A stretch of DNA of 64,000 nucleotides from Phymorhynchus buccinoides. Taxonomy: Eukaryota > Mollusca > Gastropoda > Neogastropoda > Raphitomidae. The notes below the pieces were generated by a model that was not told the origin of the DNA, searched no databases, and saw only the letters and a list, made by a program, of their open reading frames with translations. The first letter of the stretch is position 1, and each line of letters starts with the position of its first letter. The position numbers and the translations under genes were made by a program. Positions 55,490 through 64,000 of the stretch are shown one piece after another. The stretch is from the NCBI GenBank assembly GCA_017654935.2, contig CM065695.1, forward strand, positions 35,973,405 through 36,037,404, written 5' to 3'.

Positions 55490-56645
55490 AGCTTAAATCC
55501 CGTTCCCTGCCTTCACTATTGGCTCTGTCCTGAAGGTGCCATCCACCCACAGTGTTCATCCCTCTGTCGTTGAACTGTGCTTCTTTCTCTTCATGGCATA
55601 AATCCCGTTCCCTGCCTTCACTATTGGCTCTGTCCTGAAGGTGCCATCCACCCACAGTGTTCATCCCTCTGTCGTTGAACTGTGCTTCTTTCTCTTCATG
55701 GCATAAATCCCGTTCCCTGCCTTCACTATTGGTTCTGTCCTGAAGGTGCCATCCACCCATAGTGTTCATCCCTCTGTCGTTGAACTGTGCTTCTTTCTCT
55801 TCATGGCATAAATCCCGTTCCCTGCCTTCACTATTGGTTCTGTCCTGAAGGTGCCATCCATCCACAGTGTTCATCCCTCTGTCGTTGAACTGTGCTTCTT
55901 TCTCTTCATGGCATAAATCCCGTTCCCTGCCTTCACTATTGGTTCTGTCCTGAAGGTGCCATCCACCCACAGTGTTCATCCCTCTGTCGTTGAACTGTGC
56001 TTCTTTCTCTTCCTGGCATAAATCCCGTTCCCTGCCTTCACTGTTGGTTCTGTCCTGAAGGTGCCATCCACCCATAGTGTTCATCCCTCTGTCGTTGAAC
56101 TGTGCTTCTTTCTCTTCATGGCATAAATCCCGTTCCCTGCCTTCACTATTGGTTCTGTCCTGAAGGTGCCATCCACCCACAGTGTTCATCCCTCTGTCGT
56201 TGAACTGTGCTTCGTTCTCTTCATGGCATAAATCCCGTTCCCTGCCTTCACTATTGGTTCTGTCCTGAAGGTGCCATCCACCCATAGTGTTCATCCCTCT
56301 GTCGTTGAACTGTGCTTCTTTCTCTTCATGGCATAAATCCCGTTCCCTGCCTTCACTATTGGTTCTGTCCTGAAGGTGCCATCCACCCATAGTGTTCATC
56401 CCTCTGTCGTTGAACTGTGCTTCTTTCTCTTCATGGCATAAATCCCGTTCCCTGCCTTCACTATTGGTTCTGTCCTGAAGGTGCCATCCACCCATAGTGT
56501 TCATCCCTCTGTCGTTGAACTGTGCTTCTTTCTCTTCATGGCATAAATCCCGTTCCCTGCCTTCACTATTGGTTCTGTCCTGAAGGTGCCATCCACCCAT
56601 AGTGTTCATCCCTCTGTCGTTGAACTGTGCTTCTTTCTCTTCATC
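55490..56645. repeat. 105-bp satellite, 11 units
   Basis: Units read CATAAATCCCGTTCCCTGCC, TTCACTATTGG(T/C)TCTGTCC, TGAAGGTGCCATCCACCCA(T/C), AGTGTTCATCCCTCTGTCG, TTGAACTGTGCTTCTTTCTC, TTCATGG. The period is 35 codons, so the - strand stays open for 373 codons (GGWHLQDRTNSEGRERDLCH repeats) and + strand frames are also long. Units differ by single bases only. No signal, domain or start context supports a protein. Confidence 0.95.
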
Positions 56646-58623
56646 CTTTTCTTCAGCTTAACATTTGTTGGTGTCGCTCCCTTTCTCTCCCTCCATCTTG
56701 TTTTTTTTAGCATTGGATGCAAGTTTAAGCACTCTTCAGTAATGTGCATCTCTATCTTCCATCTTTGCCTTTTCTACTATAATTTGGTTTTACCTCTGCC
56801 CATTCTGTCTTTCAAATGTGTTGTTCGTAGGTGTGGAAGGATGACGAGTGTGAGCGTTTTTATGTATCCTTCAGTGACAAAACTACGAGATTTAATAATA
56901 AGACAATTCAGAAAACAGCTGGCTTGGTGGTTGTTTTATGCTTTGTTTTTGGTATATAAAGAGATGTAGAAATCCCAATCATTTGATTAGCTATTCGTCA
57001 ATAATCGACTTTTCACCACTGTCGAACGATTTGATGATGGTATTGCACAGACCTCGATAGAACGCGTGCGATGGAGTCAGCGGGGGACTCCGACCAAATA
57101 CTTTGTTTAAAATTCTGTTGTAAAGTTCGAATTTTATTTTAAAAAATCAAACAGCAAAAACATCGTCAGCAATTTGAGTTGCCATTGATTTGTTTTTTTG
57201 TTTGGCTTGGTAAACATTTTATTTTTCGTAGACCATCTCCGGCAGCAATGTTGCAGGAAAAGGACAGGCACAAGGAAGAAGAAACGCTGTGGATTGGACA
57301 GCCCTTAGAACTGTGTAGAAAGGCGGGCAAGGGAAGGAGCACCCACTGTTTCCCACTCTCTCCTGAACCAACACGGTCATCAGTAGGGTCAAATCTGAAC
57401 TGTTCCGTTTTAACAAAAGACCGTTTCCATAATTAAAGTAAGAAAAAAATCTATTTGAATAAGACTGTTTCCGTGATTAAAAATTCAGTTTGAATAAGAC
57501 CGTGTCCGTAATTAACGTTAAAATTCAGCTTAGAAACATTTAGTATCCGTAATTAACGGTTTCTTTGGGGTGGGCTGAATCTCACGCAGTATGTTACTGA
57601 AGCCAGACCCAGTGCACAAAGCGGGCACAGGGACAAGGAGCACCCACCTTCCCCTACTCTCGCCTTCACACTGTGCGGTCACGATTCGGTTTACAGTTTA
57701 TATCTAACGTTGATTGCTTCTTTCAAAAGCTTGGAAACGTTTGCACGAAACTTATTTTGCATTTATATTTGTTTTAGATTACCAAGTTTGTTCGGGATGG
57801 TTTACGCGTGTTAAATCATTTGTTCTTTCGTCGGATGTTTTGCTTAATTTTAAAAAACCCGCAAAATTTGTGCTTGGCGACGCATTTTGCTGCTTCACTA
57901 AAAGTTAACCCCCAAAACCAACTAAGTGTAACGCCATGTTTTTGGATAGATTCCCCACAGTAAATTCGTCTTCGGTTGTCCTTGTAGGCCACGCATTTAC
58001 AAATCGTCTGTGCCGCGTAATAAATATAGACATATCGATCAATACTCACAACTTCACAATCAATGTTCATTTTTATCCTACATGACATTGTGCTTCCTCA
58101 CCAATGGAATGGGTTTCATGGGAGCGGGTGGTCACGGGAGGGAGACGGCATCCACTCCCCTTCTTTTCTCACCCACTCACCTTCCAAAATTATAACAGAA
58201 ATTTGTTTTCTCCAATTTCACATTGCAAACGCAAACGTTTTGAAATTAATTTCACAAGTGAATGTTTATTTGCTATGCAAATTGCGACGTTTTCTCCTTC
58301 AGAAGAAAGGTAAAATGCTGACGCTGTGGTAACCATTTTAATAGAAACGTGTGGTCATTGCTAGAATCAAAAAGATATATTGCTGCTGGTATCAAATTAT
58401 CAAGCGCGTTTGAACCGCTACAACGTGTGTCACAGAAGGAATTTCCGTTGAGACAAATGGTGTGAGGGTGGTCTCTTTTATCCCAAAGATTTATTTTTTC
58501 TCATGAATTTTGTGCATATCAGTACTTTGACAAATCCCACATTTAGCTGTTGACGGGACGATAACTAACTGACCGACTTGATTCCCACACTTGCTGTCAG
58601 ATTTTCTGTATTTTTCGCTACTG

Positions 58624-58660
<37 letters not shown>

Positions 58661-59669
58661 ATACTACGGGTACTGGTTAAACTTTCGCCAAATTCTACGT
58701 CAGACCAGCATGGCATTTGTGGCGGAGCAAAGTTAGTGCATGTACCTCTTTCCTACATAGACTAGGGCCTACAGAAAAGGTGACTCTATGTTAACTATTG
58801 CGAATTCCATTTCAGGGGATTTCCTTTCCGCTTCCCTTTTCCTTCAAAACGCAGAATTCATTCACCCCGTCCCTGTTTCTCTGAAATGCTAAGGCTAGCT
58901 TCTTTCCCCTCTGACTTGCTGTAGTTTGCACTGTAAATAACTATAATCCACCACCATTGACGGTTTACTGCCTAAAAATACGTTACAGATTTTTGTGTGT
59001 GTGTGGAAATACTATTATAATTCATTCATTCTTTTTTACCCTTTGTCCTCATTCCTGCCAATTTTCCCTCAAGGGTTATGTTCTTTTGTCTGTTCCGTCC
59101 TACCGGTACACTACTAACAGTGTCATGTATTTTCCCCCAGACTAACATATGTTTTGTTCTACTTGGGTGTCTGAAATCGTGCTTGCCCATTACTTTCATC
59201 ACTCCCTATGTTGCATAATAAATTATACTCTCGCTTTCTTTCAAACTATTTTCTATTTTCTGCAATGGTTCAAACTATCATTTCCCTCTGTTCAGTACGT
59301 CCTTGCATTGTGTTCAGGCTCTAAGCCTTGCTGTGGTCCTAAACGACCCTTTCTTTGCATCACCAATCCCGTCTAGTAGCCTCATGTCTGTTATTGTAAC
59401 AATTCGTTGTCATTGATACTTTTTTTTATATGTTACTTCCCGAACGTTTTCATAAAAACAATTGTTATGCAACCCTTTAAATAAAATCCATGAACTACTA
59501 CGGCAGTTATAAGAAAAAAAAGATACCAAATAAAATCTGCATTACCCACTGTAATAAAAATTATTATTATTATAAAAAAAAAGCTTGAATCACTTGGGTA
59601 TATTGCCCTCCAACATTAGCACTGTCAGCTTTAGGCGTTATGGTCCTCGTCTAAGCAAAGTCGCTGCGT

Positions 59670-59716
<47 letters not shown>

Positions 59717-60680
59717 CGTTCTTCGATTTAGCGTCTATCCACCTTACAGTGATCTTAGACATGTGTATGATTATGTGCAAATGTCCGTTTAAGGGGGTTT
59801 GTGGGTGTGCGTGTAGGAAGATACGGAAGGATTGTTAATCTATGCATGCATATAATTTACATGAATAAATGGGGTGAGGGTATGTGTATCTGAGTACCTG
59901 TATGATTTAGACCCTATATTGGTGAAACGTCAGTGAAATACTTAACCTTAGAATTATTTCTAAACATTTAAAGGTGAAAAAACAATAAATGAACAATATT
60001 AAACTCCAAAAAAGGAAAGTAAAATACTTAACAAGAACATCAAAGCAAAGGTCCAATTGGGCTCCTAATAAGTCCCCGAACAACTTCTAGAATCTTTGAT
60101 TCATCACAAAGAATATCTTCATAGGCTGTCATTGATGGTTTTGTGCGTGCGCGCGTGCGTGCGTGTGTGTGCTACAGAGAGTGTGGGTGGTGAAAAGAGA
60201 TGTTACGCTTTAATATGCATTTCGGGTGTAAGAGGGGCGGTGGTTATTCCCTTTGTGGGTGGTAGGTGATAATGATTCTTATCTTACCTTTTTTCAAGGC
60301 AACAATGATTTTCCATGTGTTTGAGAGGGAATGATCCATTTTTTTCTCAGTCTTTAAAAGGGAAGACTCTTTATCGTGCATGTATATGACAATATCCAAA
60401 TGTTCACGTGTATAACTTATTTGCGGGATCAAACTTCCAGAGTTGTTTTCAGACAACTTGGCTCCCATCTCCCATCTTAGGCAAAAATATGTATGTGAAG
60501 AAGGTATTATATACTGACGTAGGCCTATGTTTTAGGGGCTAGAGTTAACGTTTACTTTGTATGGTTGAGGGAATTCTGATTTATGTGTGTGTCTGGTGAT
60601 ATTGATATTTTCCCCATAATACAGGGAGCTCAGATCAGAGCGCTTTACATCAATATAAAAATAAACACTAAAATGCAAAT
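56646..60680. other. Intergenic sequence, few features
   Basis: Near 56828-56965 a frame with RCGRMTSVSVFMYPS and LRDLIIRQFRKQLAWW looks vaguely like a LINE tail but is not convincing. GGAGCACCCAC blocks recur at 57336 and 57636. GT runs lie at 58626-58656 and 59668-59714. GAGCGCTTTACATCAATATA near 60637 is a dispersed-repeat word. The rest (57700-58600, 58700-59600, 59720-60600) shows nothing I can interpret. Confidence 0.5.
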
Positions 60681-60689
60681 GTGTGTGTG

Positions 60690-62740
60690 TGAAGGAATGA
60701 CGGTTTCTTGTGGGTTCGAGGGAAATGATGATTCTTTGTTTTAGGGAAATGATTCTTTGTTGTTTTTAAGAAAATTGATTCTTTGTGGGTTTCATGAAAA
60801 TTGTGATTATTTGTGGGTTTAAGGGAAATAATGATTATTTAATGGTTTGAAGGAAATTATTTTTTGGTGGTTTTAAACGAATTTTCTTTTTGGTTTTAGA
60901 CGGATTTTTGGTGTGGATTTGAGTGAAATGACGAATCTTTATGGGTTTGAAAGAATCGATTATTGTGTGTTTAAGGGAAATTATGATTCTCTGTGGCTTA
61001 TTAGGGAAATTATGATTTTGTGGGGTTTTAGGGAAAATATAATTCCTTGTGGGTTTGAATGAAATGGTGATTCTTTGCGGGTTTGAGGGAAATTATTTTT
61101 TGTGGACATGACAAATGATGCTTTGGGGGAAATTGATGATTCTTTGTGGGTTTGGTGGAATCATGATTCTTTGTGGGTTTGGTGGAATGATGATTCTTTG
61201 TAGGTTTGGTGGAATGAGATTCTTTGTGGGTTTGGTGGAATGATGATTCTTTGTGGGTTTGGTGGAATGATGATTCTTTGTGGGTTTGGTGGAATGATGA
61301 TTCTTTGTAGGTTTGGTGGAATGATGATTCTTTGTAGGTTTGGTGGAATGATGATTCTTTGTGGGTTTGCAGGAATGTTTCTTTCCGATTCTTTGTGCGT
61401 TTAAGGAATATGATGATTCTTTGTGTGTTTGAGGGGAATGATGATTGTGGGTTTGAGGGAAATGACGATTCTGTGTGGGTTTGAGGGAAATGATGATTAT
61501 TTGTGTGTTTAAGGGAAATGATGATTCTTTGTGTGTTTGAGGGAAATGACGATTCTGTGTGGGTTTGAGGGAAATGACGATTCTTTGTGGGTTTGAGGGA
61601 AATGACGATTCTTTGTGTGTTTGAGGGAAATGACGATTCTTTGTGTGTTTGAAGGAAATTATGATTCTTTGTGTTTGTGGGAAATGATGATTCTTTGTGT
61701 GTTTAAGGGAAATTATGATTCTTTGTGAGTTTGAGGGAAATGATGATTATTTGTGTGTTTGAATGAAATGACGATTCTTTGTGTGTTTGAGGGAAATGAT
61801 GATTATTTGTGTGTTTGAATGAAATGACGATTCTTTGTGAGTTTGAGGGAAATGATTATTTGTGTGTTTGAATGAAATGACGATTCTTTGTGGGTTTGAG
61901 GGAAATGATGATTCTTTGTGTGTTTGAGGGAAATGACGATTCTTTGTGGGTTTGAGGGAAATTATGTTTCTTTGTGTGTTTGAGGGAAATGATGATTCTT
62001 TGTGGGTTTGAGGGAAATGATGTTTCTTTGTGTGTTTGAGGGAAATGACGATTCTTTGTGGGTTTGAGGGAAATTATGTTTCTTTGTGTGTTTGAGGGAA
62101 ATGATGATTCTTTGTGGGTTTGAGGGAAATGATGGTTCTTTGTGTTTGAGGGAAATAATGATTCTTTGTGTTGGAAGGAAATGACGATTCTTTGTGTTTA
62201 AGGGAAATGATGATTCTAAAGGATTATTCATTGTGGGTTTGAGGGATCTGATGACTCTTTGACTCTTTGTGGGTTTGAAGGAAATGATGATTCGTTCTGT
62301 GTTTGGAATAATGAAGACTTTCTGTGTGTTTGGTTGAAATGGTGATCATTTGTGTACAGCTTGAGGAAAGTGATTATTCTTGTAGGTTTTATGAAAATGG
62401 TGATGTTGTATGTGTTTGAGCTAGACATTTATATCTGTGTTTGAGGTGATGATTCTTTGTGTGTTTGAGGGATGGGGGAATGATGAATTTTTGTTTGTTT
62501 GAGGGAAATTATTATTTTGGGATTAATGCAAATTACGGTTCTTTTGTGGGTTTGAGGGAAATGATGATTCTTCATGGTTTTTGAGGGAATCGATGATTCT
62601 TTGTAGGTTTAATTTTTTTAAGGGAAACGATTATTCTTTGTGTGTTTGATGGAAATGATGATTATTTATGGGTTTGATGGAAATGATTCAATGTAGGTTT
62701 AAGGGAAATCATGATTCTTTATGGGTTTGAGGAAATTGTG
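60690..62740. repeat. ~29-bp degenerate minisatellite, about 2 kb
   Basis: About 65 imperfect units of TTTGTGGGTTTGAGGGAAAT plus GATGATTC. Near 61140-61360 a subfamily with TTTGGTGGAATGATGATTC is locally homogenised; elsewhere TGTGTGTTTGAGGGAAATGA dominates. One strand is G/T-rich with few C. It abuts the second copy of the 50477 duplication at 62751. Confidence 0.9.
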
Positions 62741-63403
62741 ATTTTGTTTTGCTTTATTTTTCGTCAACGAAGTTCCGTTATGCAGATAAATGTGACCCAG
62801 CACCACGAAAGTGACATGGTCAAAATGACCATTCTGAAAAAATGGTACAGTTGGAAACTGACAACTCTTTCTTCTTCTTCTTCTGGCGTACGCCCGCTAA
62901 CACAACCAAAGAAGCTCTGCTGACAAATAGAGCCGTTTTTTCTCTTTCTAATGATATAAAAAACAATTCTTGTATCTTGGTTTGCTGTTGCAGAAATATG
63001 GACATTTAATGATGGTAAGGAGACTGTCGGCCATTTTGAGAAATCAGTCTAAACTCTAGTCTATCCTAAGAAAATGCATCGACCTAATAATTTGAAAGCA
63101 CTTTTTGGAATATTTAGAGACCACATTAAAGATTATCCTTTAGGCCTATGGATTTGAAAGATAAATTGTTAGAGAGCACGAAAATACCAGTAACTCAAAT
63201 GTTATAACAAATTAGCTTTTTGACTTTGCAAGACTTTTGTGAGAAACTAACCCAGCGATTTATAATGTCCCTTTTGTAGTGCTGGTCACAAATATGGAAA
63301 GTGCCCCTATTATCCTTCTCTTTCGCTCCTTCCTTCTCTTCACCGTTCTTCTCATGAATATGATGATTTTGATTATGATGATGATATTATTATGCTCCCA
63401 CAG

Positions 63404-63602
63404 CAGATGTTGACAGGGCCCACCAACTCTTTCCAAGGGAATTGGGCATTGGCCACCAGGAAACCTTCACCGGATCCACCCGCCATCAGATCCACCAGAC
63501 ATCGGAACCACCCAGCATCTGATCCACCCGGCATCGGATCCACCCGGCATCAGATCGAGCCATATACCAGGTGTCATTGGATCCGTTAAATATACTTCAC
63601 TG
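63404..63602 (+). ncRNA. Exon-like block 1, duplicated copy
   Basis: Same sequence and splice borders as 51130-51328. Retention of both borders is expected from recent duplication and does not by itself show function. Confidence 0.38.
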
Positions 63603-63867
63603 GTGAGTTAGTTTCAGTGCTGACTAGCACCTCCCTGCAATCACTCATGTACACTCGCGCACACTCACGCATGCATACACGCCCACGCACACATGTATAC
63701 ACATGCGCACACACAATTTTAATGTAGCATTGTGCTTTAGTGCTGTAGTCGGACGATTTGTATGCGTGTTTTAGTGTGTATGTTAACTTTGTGTGAGTAA
63801 ATGATTCTTTGTATAAAATGTTCATAATGTTCATTTTCGTTTGACTTAGGTTTTTTTTACTTAGTTT

Positions 63868-64000
63868 TTAACCTTTTCACCGCCAAACATTTTTCAGCGG
63901 AAACTTTTCATTAAATTTACCTGGGTAGAGAACAAAATCTGTCTGTAATATTCCTCTGTGACATATTTAAAGTAAGGCTTATGTTATTCTTACCTCCCAA
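63868..64000. mobile_element. TTAA MITE (CCGCCA family), cut by the window end
   Basis: Starts TTAACCTTTTCACCGCCAAA, as in the left copy at 51595. Confidence 0.85.

Larger units (their letters stand above)
62751..64000 (+). repeat. Duplicated segment, right copy (runs off the window)
   Basis: Near-identical to 50477-51726, including the exon-like block (63404-63602), a GATG|GTAAGG site and the TTAA MITE (63868 to the end). Begins abruptly after the minisatellite. Confidence 0.93.

Noticed and set aside
55488..56609. 373-codon ORF on the - strand
   Set aside because: Product of the 105-bp satellite; no flanking exon or promoter evidence.
56586..56969. 127-codon ORF with membrane-like stretch
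   Set aside because: Starts inside the 105-bp satellite and shows no conserved motif; perhaps a LINE tail, but too weak.

Overview
The window is animal nuclear DNA, most likely from a marine mollusc or another lophotrochozoan. The reasons are small conserved exons separated by multi-kilobase introns with GT-AG borders, abundant CA/GT, GA and TTC microsatellites, tRNA-headed SINEs, 3' fragments of non-LTR retrotransposons, and large numbers of short terminal-inverted-repeat elements (MITEs). Nothing bacterial or viral was recognised.

Gene content is low. The one gene I can name is the 3' half of a Spire-family actin nucleator on the + strand. Six exons (3420-3554, 5832-6520, 14399-14536, 16999-17100, 18732-18832, 19454-19823) join with matching phases (1,0,0,0,2) into one open frame of about 510 residues ending in a stop. 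They encode a low-complexity basic/acidic linker, the Spir-box, and a FYVE-type zinc finger whose last cysteine pair lies in the final exon. The KIND and WH2 actin-binding parts must lie upstream of the window. A second gene is represented by a single exon on the - strand (43166-43298) that looks like the EL2-TM4 part of an SLC6 sodium-coupled transporter. Three exon-like blocks without a coding frame (51130-51328, 52008-52201, from 52971) may belong to a spliced non-coding RNA.

Layout: 1-19.8 kb is the Spire 3' half, with introns filled by MITEs, SINEs and a LINE 3' end. 19.9-34 kb is gene-free, with tandem arrays (42, 55, 75, about 60-75 and 41 bp units) and MITEs. 34.7-37 kb holds nested inverted-repeat elements. 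37.1-38.5 kb is a 54-bp satellite. 41.7-43.1 kb is a family of about 110-bp repeats with expanding TTC tracts. 43.2-43.7 kb has the SLC6 exon next to a LINE fragment. 44.6-46.7 kb is a long inverted repeat. 47.7-48.2 kb is a TA tract followed by a near-perfect palindrome of about 345 bp that carries a hammerhead-ribozyme-like core. 48.4-48.9, 53.4-53.9, 55.5-56.6 and 60.7-62.7 kb are further minisatellites. The last 1.25 kb (62751-64000) is a near-identical copy of 50477-51726 at a constant offset of about 12,274 bp.

The most unusual feature is at the end of the Spire gene. The acceptor of the last exon, together with the first ~55 bases of that exon, is tandemly repeated six times with a 103-bp period, so five extra acceptor-like sites precede the real one. 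Two of the five are in frame with the real exon across an uninterrupted reading frame. Several other satellites in the window appear to have grown out of the ends of transposable elements, so the region is a useful snapshot of satellite birth.
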